Made by a program: the position numbers and the translations under genes | Assembly (NCBI RefSeq): GCF_016097555.1 | Contig: NC_054706.1 | Span: 51,059,663-51,123,662, forward strand | Reading direction: 5' to 3' | Length of the DNA: 64,000 bases | Source of the DNA: Gigantopelta aegis | Lineage: Eukaryota; Mollusca; Gastropoda; Neomphalida; Peltospiridae | In this document: positions 45,682 to 57,637 of the stretch, in pieces | Layout: every line of letters begins with the position of its first letter | Numbering within the stretch: position 1 is the first letter of the stretch | The notes under the pieces: generated by a model | The model's database searches: none | What the model was told of the DNA's origin: nothing | The model's input: the letters and a program-made list of their open reading frames with translations, nothing else

Positions 45682-45999
45682 GGGGCGGGACGTAGCCCAG
45701 CGGTAAAGCGCTCGCTCGATGCGCGGACGGTCTGGGATCGATCCTCGTCGGTGGACCCATTGGGCTATTTCTCGTTCCAGCCAGTGCACCACGACTGGTA
45801 TCTCAAAGGCCGTGGTATATACTACCCTGTCTGTGGGATGGTGCATATAATAGATCACTTGCTGCTAATCGAAAATGAGTAGCCTATGAAGTGGCGATAA
45901 CGGGTTTCTTCTCTCAATATCTGTGTGGTCCTTAACCATATGTTTGACGCCATATAACCGTAAATAAAATGTGTTGAGTGCGTTGTTAAATAAAAAAAA
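45682..45999 (+). mobile_element. SINE, head A with tail T1, full length
   Basis: Complete head (GGGGCGGGACGTAGCCCAGC) to tail ending in an A-run. No clear target duplication. Confidence 0.82.
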
Positions 46000-46295
46000 A
46001 AATTCATTCAAACCTCATATCTCCTATTCTATATTGGTGTCACTCAAGCTGGCTACAATATTCAGCGAGTCGGATCACCTTCAGTTTTTGAAGCCTCTGC
46101 TATCTGTTCGTAGGTGGATGGGGTGGGTTTGGGTTTTGTTTTTTGTTTTGTTTGGGGGGGGGGGGTATTTTTGGGGATCGGGTTTACGAGGATGGTAAAT
46201 GATGTAACCCATATATAATGGTATATATAGCAAAGAAGCTAGGGAATAAAATGGCAATTCCATTAAAACATATAAATGTACGCGTGTATGTCTAA

Positions 46296-46372
46296 AGATG
46301 CCATAGTTTGACACCCAATAGCCCATGTATTTTTTCGTGCTAGGGTGTCGTTAAACATCTATTCTAGTCTAG
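46296..46372 (+). mobile_element. SINE tail T3 fragment
   Basis: CATAGTTTGACACCCAATAG through TAGGGTGTCGTTAAACATC. Confidence 0.5.
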
Positions 46373-46632
46373 TTTATATCTAAAAATAGGTCTCGTTTGG
46401 GGGTTTTTTTTAGGCTCAGGACCAATTGTTCTCGCGTTACTCAGTCCCTTGCTTGGCCGCTGTGTCGCTTCAAAATGTCAAAGGCCTGGTGCGGGTGATA
46501 TGTTTTCTAGTTATACTCATGCCAAAGGACAAGGTTGTTCGAGCCGGCTGTTGACCGACAGTTCATCCGAGATACAGGAACACTACGCTGATAACAACTG
46601 CTGTTTATCGTCTGAAAAACATGCTGCTAGGG

Positions 46633-46822
46633 CAGGCCCGTACGCAGAGGGGGAGGGGGTGCGACGAATTCGTACGCACCACCCACACCCAAAGATACAC
46701 ATTTTTCTATCAAATTTAGATAACATTACATAAATGGGTTTTTTGTGTTTTTTTAGTTTTAGCCATTGTTGGTCCCATCACGCAGAAATCGCACTCCCAC
46801 CCCCATCCTGCGTACTGACCTG
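46633..46822. mobile_element. Short inverted-repeat element with G-rich ends
   Basis: Begins CAGGCCCGTACGCAGAGGGGG-like (first 15 bases diagnostic) and ends as the inverted form of CAGGTCAGTACGCAGGATGG. Same design as the elements at 176-363, 47112-47409 and 62088-62277. Confidence 0.45.
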
Positions 46823-47111
46823 TAGGGTCACACAAGACCCGTCGTTTAAAGTATAAAGTGAAGAGGGTGGGAGTACCGTGGGGTTAAAATACAAATAAGA
46901 CCACCACCATTATCACCACCACCCGGTTAGTGCAGATGGTATTAAATTCTGTTCGATTTATAGCTGACATAAACTGTAGGCCTATTCATATCACATTAAC
47001 TCGGGCCGTCAAAAGCAAAATCGGCTCAAGTACTACTCGCACACTATTATTTAAATGGTGACAGTGCGCTCTATGATTGATATATCAAACACCGTGGTAA
47101 ATGGTAATACC

Positions 47112-47409
47112 TTGGACCGTAGCTTGGATTTAGGGGGGGGGGGGCAAATGAATTCTTAGATCGAACGAGCATGGAACGGCGCAAGACACTAGGGTGTCCA
47201 GGGGCATGTCCCTCCCCGCCCTCCCCGACATTTTGAAATCTAGAGGCTCTGAAATACCATTTTGCAGCCATTTCAGGGAGGGATACATATTTTATAAAAA
47301 TGTCAGTATCAGTAACCATCAAGTTTCTATTATTTTTACCGGATTTTTTTTTTTTTGGGGGGGGGGTGTCAACTGCCCCCTTGCCCCGCCCCCGCTAGCT
47401 ACGGCCCTG
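47112..47409. mobile_element. Short inverted-repeat element with G-rich ends
   Basis: Left end TTGGACCGTAGCTTGG, right end inverted CAGGGCCGTAGCTAGC; G-runs lie inside both ends (47133 on; 47358 on). No coding. Confidence 0.45.
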
Positions 47410-47640
47410 GGTATGGGTTACCAGTATGTACGAAAGTGTACATCAAATCCTTTGCTACTATGTGGCGGCATCAGGCTTCCTCCAACGATGGGTCGCGGAA
47501 TTAATAGTATCTTTGAACTTTGTTTTCCGTCTGTTATTATAGCAACGGCCATGGTATATTGTACTATAGTGCTAGAAAATGCTGATTTGCATATAAAAAA
47601 ATGCATATAAAAGATCCTATGTGACGACAGTGGGGTTTTC

Positions 47641-47954
<314 letters not shown>

Positions 47955-48770
47955 ACCGTAGTTTAAAACTTGAGATGTCTTTATCAATATTTCTTTCCAT
48001 TTCTCTAACAATAACAGCGGTCGTTAAAAGTTGGTGGCTTCGACCAATTGACCTTATTTCATCCCAAAAGAAGGGGTTAGAAAGGACGACACTAAAGTAT
48101 AGTTTGCAATAAATAATAGGCGTCAGAAGATATACAAAAAAAAATCGTTATATTAATTCGTTCGGAGTTGGGGTAAATAAGATTTGTTTAGAGGAAAAAG
48201 CCCCACAGAAACAAGCAACATTCTTCCCCACCCTTTTCGGGTATTGTATTTGGTTTAAACAATATTTATTTCACAAAGGAAATGGATTGGCAAACAGGTC
48301 ATTGGTCTATATTAATGCCTCTCCATACATACTTTGTTATACAATTTATAATATACACATGTATCAATTGACATGTTCTTCAGAGAATTAAAAACAATTA
48401 CATAATTTGCACTCAATCATAAAAAAGACCATGAAATTAGTATACTTGTCTATGCGTACACATACCCACGTACATAAATATACCCGATTTCCTACATCAG
48501 TGATTCTCGCCCACCGCCCACAGTACAGCAGCCAAAGTGACAGTGTGATGTAGGATAAATGGCTTTAAGAAATTAAAACGTGAAGCGTTTTGACAATTCA
48601 AAAAAGTTATGAATAGATTCTGCTATAGGTAAATTAAGGTCCAGAGGGTAATCATTATTACCATATAGCACTGTATGGAGATCAAAACCACCATTATAAA
48701 AATACATTGTTGTACGAATGTTATCATAGAGAGGACACACAAATAGGAAATGTAACGTATCTTCATATAG

Positions 48771-49154
48771 AAAGAAAGAAATGTTTTATTTAACGACGCA
48801 CTCAACACATTTTATTTACGGTTATATGGCGTCAGACATATGGTTAAGGACCACACAGATTTTGAGAGGAAACCCGCTGTCGCCACTACATGGGCTATCT
48901 TCCGATTAGCAGCAAGGGATATTTTATTTGCGCTTCCCACAGGCAGGATAGCACAAACCATGGCCTTTGTTGAACCAGTTATAGATCACTGGTCGGTGCA
49001 AGTGGTTTACACCCACCCATTAAGCCTTGCGGAGCACTCACTCAAGGTTTGGAGTCGGTAGCTTGATTAAAAATCCCATGCCTCGACTGGGATCCGAACC
49101 CAGTACCTACCAGCCTGTAGACCGATGGCCTACCACGACGCCACCGAGGCCGGT
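48771..49154 (-). mobile_element. SINE, head B with tail T1, first of a tandem pair
   Basis: Flanked by gtatcttcatatag at 48757-48770 and 49155-49168. Confidence 0.88.
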
Positions 49155-49168
49155 GTATCTTCATATAG

Positions 49169-49551
49169 AAAGAAAGAAGTGTTTTATTTAACGACGCACT
49201 CAACACATTTTATTTACGGTTATATGGCGTCAGACATATGGTTAAGGACCACACAGATTTTGAGAGGAAACCCGCTGTCGCCACTACATGGGCTACTCTT
49301 CCGATTAGCAGCAAGGGATCTTTTATTTGCGCTTCCCACAGGCAGGATAGCACAAACCATGGCCTTTGTTGAACCAGTCATGGATCACTGGTCAGTGCAA
49401 GTGCTTTACACCTACCCATCGAGCCTTGCGGAGCACTCACTCAGGGTTTGGAGTCGGTATCTGGATAAAAAATCCCATGCCTCGACTGGGATCCGAACCC
49501 AGTACCTATCAGCCTGTAGACCGATGGTCTACCACGACGCCACCGAGGCCG
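49169..49551 (-). mobile_element. SINE, head B with tail T1, second of a tandem pair
   Basis: Flanked by the same duplication at 49155-49168 and 49552-49565. Differs from its twin at several sites. Confidence 0.88.
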
Positions 49552-50339
49552 GTATCTTCATATAGATGCCCACAACTACAAATGGAATTATCATAAATGT
49601 GTCTTGTATATCAATGAGCGTCGAGTCTAAAAATTTCTTATATTGTAACTTGAAGTTATTGCATCTGCGTGGTGATACTGGATTATAAAATATGAAGAAG
49701 AAAAAATTTAATTTTATGCTGTGAATATTGACCATTATGTTGGTATTCTTGAATAAAGCCTAACCCCAATATTCACAGCATTTTTTTTTTTTTTTTTTTT
49801 TTAATAATCGGAAACGTGAGGAACTGTTAAAAAAAAAAAAAAATAATAATAAATGCACACACACAAAAGAAGAAAAAGAAAAGGAAGTTCTAAACAGAAA
49901 AAAAAGAAAGAAAAAAAACAAAAACAGAAAAATAAAAAACTGTTGCACTTCCCCAATCGGAACCCAGTCCCATTCTAACTAGGAACAATGGGTGCCTCTG
50001 TGACCTGTTTTTCGACAAAAGCCACGTGACAATAAGCAAGTTTTACCTACAATACGATACTATTGCTTTTTCCTGTCACGAGTTTGAAGTAAAATGTCGA
50101 TTGAATTAAGCGGTAAACTCGGCGCCGCACGTGATATTTAGTGGAATATATTGACGTCTCGACCGACCTATTTACCTACAAATGTATTTGCATGCAGTGT
50201 CCTTTGCGCTGGGCTAACAAGGACGGTTGTTTTGGGGGGTTTGTTTTGTTTTGTTTTGTTTGGGTTTTTTGTATGTGTTTTTTTTGGGGGGTAAGGACAT
50301 AATTTCTATCAGTTAAAAAAAAAAGTGACTGGACATGTA

Positions 50340-50480
50340 CACGCGTGCGTATATACATGCATCGATGTATAATCATGTATATATATTTTTTTTTTATTTT
50401 TTTTAGGGGGGGGGGCGTCGGGAGGGGAGGGGCGTTAACACGCGTGCGTACATACATGCATCGATGTATAATCATGTATA
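50340..50480. repeat. Direct repeat pair of about 42 bp, 98 bp apart
   Basis: ACGCGTGCGTATATACATGC and ATCGATGTATAATCATGTAT at 50340-50382 recur at 50438-50480 with one change; a T-run and G-run lie between. Confidence 0.7.
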
Positions 50481-50501
50481 GTGTGTGTGTTAGCCCGAGT
50501 A

Positions 50502-50546
50502 CTCTGATTGTAAGAGAGCTAGACGGACATTTGGACAGTACTCTGG
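50502..50546 (+). repeat. Dispersed repeat next to a microsatellite
   Basis: GCCCGAGTACTCTGATTGTA and AGCTAGACGGACATTTGGAC; a GTGC repeat follows. Confidence 0.6.
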
Positions 50547-50550
50547 CTGT

Positions 50551-50555
50551 GTGTG

Positions 50556-50591
<36 letters not shown>

Positions 50592-50592
50592 T
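50551..50592. repeat. (GTGC)n microsatellite
   Basis: GTGCGTGCGTGC, about 10 units. Confidence 0.93.
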
Positions 50593-51039
50593 ATGGGTGT
50601 TGGACTGATATCAATGCAAGTGGCCACAAAGGAGGCCCCAACCCCTGTTGTTAAAACGCTATCATGTTTGACATATAGGGCCATTGTTATAAAGATGAAA
50701 GTGTGAGATGTATGCATGAGTAACACGAGGTATTTAAAAATTAAAACCGCCGTAACACATGTTCGTACTCGGAACCATTTTAGTGCATTGCGTATATATA
50801 AAACGGTTATAAATCAGTCACGTCAAATAAAGTGCACACCTGATGTTTTTATTGTCCACCGTGAACTGGAATTTGGGCAGCGTACTTGACTAGCATAACA
50901 TGGTCCTGTATAATGCACATTCCCGCTCCTTGTCATGAACAGAACTCTGGCGAAGTCATAGGTTGTGCCCACGACAGGCGTGCTTGAACAGTTATCTGAT
51001 GGAAGTTTAGTGTGCCAAAAATTACCCACACCCACATTA

Positions 51040-51066
51040 CAGGATAGCACATACCATGACCTAATA
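51040..51066 (-). mobile_element. Small SINE centre fragment
   Basis: ACAGGATAGCACATACCATG only. Confidence 0.4.
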
Positions 51067-51305
51067 TACAAAATGTATTAATTTGTGGAACACCGTCTGT
51101 TAACAGTATACTAGCATTTGTCAGTACCATCAAATCTACTGAAGCGACCACCTCTACTATTACCCATCCTGCCATCTTAATAATTATTCAAATGCCAAAA
51201 TTTTATGGCCATTTAATACAGCTTAGCCTGTATTTCAGCTCTCTGTCTCTGTCTCTTTCTGTGTCTCTCTCTCTCTGTGTGTCTCTCTCTCTCTCTCAAT
51301 TTTTG

Positions 51306-51856
51306 GGTGGGACGTAGCTCAGTGGTAAAGCACTCACTTGATGCCCGGTCAGTTTGAGATTGATCTCTGTTGGTGAGCCCATTGGGCTATTTCTCGTTCA
51401 GTGCACCATGACTGGTATATCATAGGTCATGGTATGTGCTATCCTGTCTGTGGGATGGTCCATATAAATAATCCCTTGCTACTAGTGGAAAAATGTAGCG
51501 GGTTTCCTCTCTAAGACTTTATTTCAAAATTATCAAATGTTTGAAAAGTAAAGTTTGTTTTATTTAACAACACCACTAAAGCACATTGATTTTTTTATCT
51601 CATCATCGGCTATTGGACGTCAAACATATGGTCATTCTTTTATGACAGGCAGCAAGGGATCTTTTATTTATGCTTCCCACAGGCAGGATAGCACAAACCA
51701 TGGCCTTTGTTGAACCAGTTATGGATCACTGGTCGGTGCAAGTGGATTACACCTACCCATTGAGCCTTGCGGAGCACTCCCAAATGTTTGACATCCAATA
51801 GTCGATGATTAATAAATCAATGTGCTCTAGTGGTGTTGTTAAACAAAACAAACTTC
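51306..51856 (+). mobile_element. SINE, head A with tail T2, split by a nested SINE
   Basis: The outer copy is 51306-51533 plus 51792-51856, including the tail GATGATTAATAAATCAATG. Confidence 0.78.
51545..51780 (-). mobile_element. Nested SINE, head B (5'-truncated) with tail T2
   Basis: Target duplication caaatgtttga (51534-51544, 51781-51791). The head-B middle is joined to a T2 tail near GCAGCAAGGGATC, the only B-T2 combination seen here. Confidence 0.8.
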
Positions 51857-52019
51857 TTTCTCTAAATTTGAACCGCAAAGAACCAAAGGCTACGGTCAAG
51901 GTCATAGGTTGTGGTTTATAAATGAAAATGATTAATGATGCATAATGATTCCTTCATTGAAACTGCACTAATTCTACAGGACTTTTCAAAATTACCATAG
52001 CACCAAAACTACCCTTGTG

Positions 52020-52220
52020 TGCTACCGACCCCGGTCAGGCTGCTGGTGCTCTCTTGCACCTGTCAGTGCAGGCAGTGCCCTCTCTCACCCACCTTTTCCT
52101 GTCATGGACAGAGGGGCCGGCCAAGGCCAGCACTTGTGCCCATGACAGGCATGCACTGCAACAGCTTGCTCTGAATGTGCATGTAAACCCCTATGATATG
52201 ATATATGATATGATATGATG
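52020..52220 (+). repeat. Dispersed repeat (same family), ATGAT-type tail
   Basis: GGCCGGCCAAGGCCAGCAC, CATGACAGGCATGCACTGC, AACAGCTTGCTCTGAATG, then (ATATGAT)n-like repeats. Confidence 0.6.
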
Positions 52221-52552
52221 CACAAAATGGAATATAATTTATGTACATGTATATTTGTAGGTGAAACCCCAGATTAAGGTCATGTGAAAAAAAAATATTT
52301 GAACAAAGTATTAACAGACACACTTTTTTAGTTTGTTGAACCCCATAGCTGGCCGATTTATTTGTTGTCTGGTGAAAATTGTAAACACGAATACATGCAC
52401 GGAAAGTTTAATCTGTTATATGGTAGCCATTCAAATGCATGTTTGTAAAATGACTTCGAATGCCAATAACCACATTTCACGTTCAGTACCAAAACATGTC
52501 AACTGATTTCCTCTTTGTTATAACAACCCCTATACTCACTCTCTCATTTTTG

Positions 52553-52627
52553 TGCCCAGGACAGGCGTGCGCTACAACAGCTTGCTCTGAATGTGCACGT
52601 TAAACATTTTGGTCTTGGTCTTGGTCT
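52553..52627 (+). repeat. Dispersed repeat (same family), CTTGGT-type tail
   Basis: CCAGGACAGGCGTGCGCTAC, AACAGCTTGCTCTGAATGTG, then (TTGGTC)n and CT repeats. Confidence 0.55.
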
Positions 52628-52925
52628 CTCTCTCTCATTTTCATCATAGTAAATATATAGCAGTAATTTTTTTTTTTAAATTCATATCAATGCTTAGCAA
52701 GTACATGTATTTCTGACAGTAATTTCCATGATTTTATATTATCGGGGGCGGAGGGGGGTTGTTAAAAAAAAGATGTCTGATATGGGGTTGGGTGGGAGAT
52801 AGAGTGATTTGCATAAAACAGGTGGAGAGAAACCATATCTGAAGTGGTGGAAGCAAGCCCCCCATGCCCCCAGTTCCTGAGGAGCTGTAAAATACTTTTA
52901 CAATTACCAGAATGACCAGAAAGAT

Positions 52926-53181
52926 CGGGCCCAGTGGTAAAGTGGTTGCCTGATGCACAGTCAGTCTGGGGTCCATCCATGTCAGGCTATTTTTCGTTCC
53001 AGCCAGTGGTATGTGCTATCCTGTCTGTGGGATGGTGCATATAAAAAATCCCTTGCTACTAATGGAAAAATGTAGCAGGTTTCTTTTCTTATATATCAAA
53101 ATTACCAAATATCTGAAATTCAATAGTTGATGATTGATAAATCAGTGTGCTCTTGTGATGTCATTAAAACAAAACAAAACA
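52926..53181 (+). mobile_element. SINE, head A with tail T2, diverged
   Basis: GGGCCCAGTGGTAAAGTGG to GTCATTAAAACAAAACAAAAC. Confidence 0.7.
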
Positions 53182-53708
53182 AAAAGAGAAATAGTAAATT
53201 TGCAAAAGTTTGTATGTTGAAAGCAAGTTGTAGTAATTTGTAATTCAACAGTAAAAAGCTGCAATACCTAAAATTATTCTTACTCCTTAGTACGGGTAAC
53301 TAGGGTTAGTGCCTCGAAGAACCACCAGCTTAAGTTTCCACAAATATAGACATCAGAAGATGCCAGTGATAGGGACACTTATATTTAATTTACCTTTCAA
53401 TAGAGGTGGGGGAGGGGGGTGTATTACATTTAGAGTTGGAAGGAGGGGGTGAAACAATGCCCCACTTCTGAAGCCATTGAAATACCAGTCTATAGCATTT
53501 GAAAAATATAGTAGCTCTCCAAGTATATTCAATTATGGGAGTGGTAGGAGAGTATTTTTAAGGTTGAAAATATTGACATTGTAATTTTAATTAATTTGTC
53601 ATCTTTAGGTGTGATTTTTCCATCACCACAAGGTTCAAGCTGGAGACACAATGAGACATTTGATACAGTCATCAAAATAAGCCTAATTTTTAATGCCTGG
53701 TCACTTTC

Positions 53709-54003
53709 GGGGCAGGACGTGGTAAGGCATTTGCTTGATGCATGGTGGTTCTGGGATCGATCCCCATTAGTGGCTCATTGGGCTATTTCTTGTTCCAGAC
53801 AGTGCACCACGACTGGTATATCAAAGGCTGTGGTATGTACTATCTTGTCTTTGGGATGGTGCATATAAAAGATCCCTTGCTACAAATGAAAAAATGTAGC
53901 AGGTTTCCTCTCTTTAGGACTAGATTATATGTAAAAATTAATAATAATTAATAAAATTCAATGTGCTCTAGTGGTGTTGTTAAACAAAACAAACTTTAAC
54001 TTT
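53709..54003 (+). mobile_element. SINE, head A with tail T2
   Basis: GGGGCAGGACGTGGTAAGGC (small deletion in the A box), B box GGGATCGATCCCC, tail to AAACAAAACAAACTTTAAC. Confidence 0.75.
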
Positions 54004-54803
54004 AGTAACCCATGTACAGGTGACCATAAATTATGGTCTACAATTCCCATTATAATCTCATCAAAAATACACCGATACTTTGTTATTCATTCCTATCACT
54101 GTTCTCACTGTATCGATATATCAGTGTGTAATATATAATTAAACAGCACACAATGGATCAAAATTTAGATTGCAGTACTTTTGTTATAAAAAATAAAAAT
54201 GGTGGAAAAGGAAGTACCATTCTCGACTTTCTTGACATGTGGTAACCTGCTGGTAACCTGAACGACTCTTCTAGACTTATAGGAACAGTGTTTTTTCCTA
54301 AACAATTTTACTAAATATATATACCTTTGAGGCTTGGGCCCCAACCTTCCACCTTACCTCCCTAGCGCTAAAATTTTCATTTAATTAAATATTAATATAT
54401 TTATTTTTTGCACCGCCTAACAGAAATTACTAACGTCAAAAATAAATTATGTTTAAAATTTAATATTTTATTAACAATAGATAATTATATAAAAAATATA
54501 TATATTTTTGGCCAGCGCTTTGTAAAATTAATTTTCTAATTGTTAAAGTCCCACTCCCAACTGTAGTTTAATTCAAAATTGTCCATTTATATTCTGTCCC
54601 GGACCAGATCACTGGCTATCCAGAGATTGGGCCAGGGATGGACCTTAATGGTATAGGGGCATGTTAAAAGGGCACGCACCATAATGCACACATAATAAAA
54701 ACAGCACGCGCGCAATCCACCACACGACAGACGCACGCACGCACGCCTCCCCACCCGCACGCCCCGCACGCACGACGCACGCACAATCCTAACTAACGCA
54801 ACT

Positions 54804-54907
<104 letters not shown>

Positions 54908-55145
54908 ATTTCAGTGCCTGTTCATAAGATACTTTTACAAAAGTTGACCAATTTACATGCATGATCAAAACTGACATGTAGGTGTAAGTGTAACCGACAG
55001 ACTAATAGCAGGCCTAAGGACAATTTCTAAGGACAAACAGGTAGGTTGGAAGAGAAAACAAATTATTAGGTACAAAATTATTGTAGGTGAAAACTAGATT
55101 AAGCTGTTATATGTAACAGAATGAGAAGGGAAAAGGTATGTTTTG

Positions 55146-55311
55146 TTTATCATCGGCTATTGGATGTCAGACATTTGTTAAGTTTGACTCATATAGTCTT
55201 CCTCTCTAAGACTATTTGTCAAAATGACCAAATGTTTGACATCCAATAGCTGATAATAAACCAATGTGCTCTAGTGGTGTCATTAAACAGAACAAACTAA
55301 ACTAAACAGGG
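55146..55311. mobile_element. Palindrome of two T2 tails
   Basis: A minus T2 piece (ATCATCGGCTATTGGATGTC) meets a plus T2 piece (TTTGACATCCAATAGCTGAT) at about 55200. Confidence 0.6.
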
Positions 55312-55835
55312 TTTTGTGATAGTGCCAGTTTTGACAGAGCCTACTATATATATATATTGTATATTCATATTGTAAGCTCTAAAATTGTTTTAAAGTTTAT
55401 TGTAATTTTAAAGTTACATTATCTGGTTACCATATTATAACAGGTACAAATGTGAAATACAAGCTCAAATGCACTTTTAAAAAAGTTGTGTGTGTTCGCT
55501 ATGTGTTAACACGTGCGTTTGCCGATTTCAAATTGTAGGGTTCGTCTCAAAAAATTAAAAGAGAAATCTTGCGCTGTAGTTAAAACCGGTTTGATCTTGA
55601 CAACGTATTATCGACAGTCGTACCTTCCTATTTCAGAATTGATATTTTATAAAGTGTTAGTAGAACTTTCAAAGTTTAGTTTGTATACTAGTAACACATT
55701 AATCATGTATATATTTTTAAAATAAAATATACTAAAGTAGACAATGAGTTTTCACTTCTTAATTTTATATGTTAAAATCGACAAATTCAAATAAATATTA
55801 TTTCGTTTGGAAAGGGTCAAGTTGGGGGGGGGGTT

Positions 55836-56295
55836 GTTTAACGACATCAAAGATAAAGCATATTGATTTAATAATCATCCGACCCCATACAACCGTAAAT
55901 AAAATGTGTTGAGTGTGTCGTTAAATAAAACATATCCTATCCTTCCTTCCATCTGCTGTTGCATGTCTAACATTTGGTAATTTTGACATATAATCTTAGA
56001 GAGGAATCGGGTGCATGTGCAGGGGGAGGGTATTGGAGGTCGAAACCCTTACTTGCCCAAGCTTACAAAAATTGAAATTTATTTTTGGGGGAGCATGGCC
56101 CCATATAAACTTCACTTAACACAGTCTATAACCCCAACCCCGCTGAAATCCCTGCACACGCGCCTTGGAAACCGGCTACATTTTTTTTTAGCAAGGGATT
56201 GTTTATATGTACCATCCCACAGACAGGATAGCATATACCATGTTCTTTTTGTATACCCGCCGATGGGGATCTATCCTTGACTGACCGCGCATTTC
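55836..56295 (-). mobile_element. SINE, head A with tail T2, carrying two insertions
   Basis: A plus-strand T1 tail piece sits at 55880-55952 and a G-rich inverted-repeat piece (GCATGTGCAGGG ... CCCTGCACACGCG) at 56009-56165. The outer SINE resumes at CCGGCTACATTTTT. Confidence 0.6.
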
Positions 56296-56834
56296 CAAAA
56301 AACACCTTTTTAGGTCTAAGTAATGAATAAAAATAACATATAGTCTTGAAAAATATTACGTAAATAGAATACAGTACCCTCTTCCTCTACCCCTAGAGCG
56401 TTACGTAATTAGTAACACCCCCTTACAAGGCAAATCCCCCACTCACCGACCCCTGGAAAGGCGTTATACCATACCTCTATGGATATAAATATGTTTTGGA
56501 GATGTGAGACGACCCCTCAATCAAGACAGTTAAATTTGTTCAAAAATGGCTAAATCTCACGTGATCTCTTGTTGGGGAATTCTATACTTGTGATAAGCCA
56601 ATGAAAACCGAGATCGGTACGAGCCCGTCAAAAGTGTTCCACTTTCAAAATCATGACTTTGTTTTTGACCTGGATAAGCCAGCATAGTGAAACCAATGTG
56701 GAGTGCGGTGTCATATATGCACCAAACGTAATTGGATTTTCTGTTCTAATGCTTAAATAATAAAAATATTCCAGGGAATGTAGTTTTAATAATTAAAAAA
56801 TGCTCTACTGGCCAAAAATATGATGTTACTGGTA

Positions 56835-56866
56835 CAACTAAAACTCAGGATTGTCCCTTTCAAAAT
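56835..56866. mobile_element. Partial end of the TTAA-type MITE family
   Basis: AACTCAGGATTGTCCCTTT matches the right end of the 27701-28076 element. The other end was not located. Confidence 0.35.
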
Positions 56867-56912
56867 AAATGGATATGAGTATAAATATGACCAAGTTATA
56901 GACCCTCTCTGA

Positions 56913-56930
56913 CACACACACACACACACA

Positions 56931-56993
<63 letters not shown>

Positions 56994-56997
56994 ACAC
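56913..56997. repeat. (CA)n microsatellite
   Basis: About 42 units. Confidence 0.96.
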
Positions 56998-57427
56998 AAA
57001 GTAGCTGAATATCTTTCAAACAATAAAAACAAAACTGATTTTCAAATAATATTTTTATTTCTATTTTTTCATCAGTTGACATCTTATACACATTAATACA
57101 AAGAGAACAGTCTGCATAATAAGTTTAGTAAAAAAATTTAATGATTATTTTAATCTCTAATAAATAGTCAATTCACTACAAAATATAAAAACAGCACTAT
57201 ATTCTTGTGGTTTAGTTTTAAGATCTACAAACTGAGTCTGACCCAAATTAAACATATTTCAGTCACGTTTTTAAAAAAGGAGATCTTAAACTAAATGATG
57301 TAGTAGTGAGAGGCCTTAATTAATATAGGCATTATATTTTGACCAATCCATTACCATTAATATTCATCTACAAAGATGTATTTTTATTAATATCGGAAAT
57401 ATTTAAATACAGTGGATTCTGTCTTAA

Positions 57428-57637
57428 ACTGGTATATCAAAGGCCATGGTATGTGCTATCCTGTATGGGAACGTGTGTATAAAAGATCCCTTGCTGCTAA
57501 TGGCAAAATGTAGCAAGTTGCCGCTAAGACAACAATTAAAAAATTACCAAATGTTTGACATCCAATAGTCATTGACTGATAAATCAATCAATGTGCTCTA
57601 GATGTGTCGTTAAACAAAAATAAACTTTAACTTTTAT
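57428..57637 (+). mobile_element. SINE, head A (5'-truncated) with tail T2
   Basis: CTGGTATATCAAAGGCCATG to GTGTCGTTAAACAAAAATAAA. Confidence 0.7.

Larger units (their letters stand above)
48610..49745 (-). mobile_element. LINE ORF2 C-terminal fragment split by two SINEs
   Basis: The two outer pieces (49566-49745 and 48610-48756) read on the minus strand as the cysteine/histidine region found at the C-terminus of many LINE ORF2 proteins: SPRRCNNFKLQYKKF, then ICSCGHLYEDTLHFLFVCP and LYDNIRTTMYF. Two head-B SINEs sit in the middle at one target. There is at least one frame change, so the copy is not functional. Confidence 0.6.

Noticed and set aside
46449-46640. Frame starting MLGRCVASKCQRPG as a coding exon
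   Set aside because: Runs straight into a G-rich inverted-repeat element; no splice site or family resemblance.
49125-49565. 146-codon plus frame with LTTHSTHFIYGYMASDIWL
   Set aside because: Antisense translation of SINE tail T1; the same peptide appears at every T1 copy.
50823-51010. Cysteine-containing frame (SDNCSSTPVVGTTYDFARV) as a secreted-domain exon
   Set aside because: Upstream part comes from a SINE fragment, no acceptor or homology could be shown.
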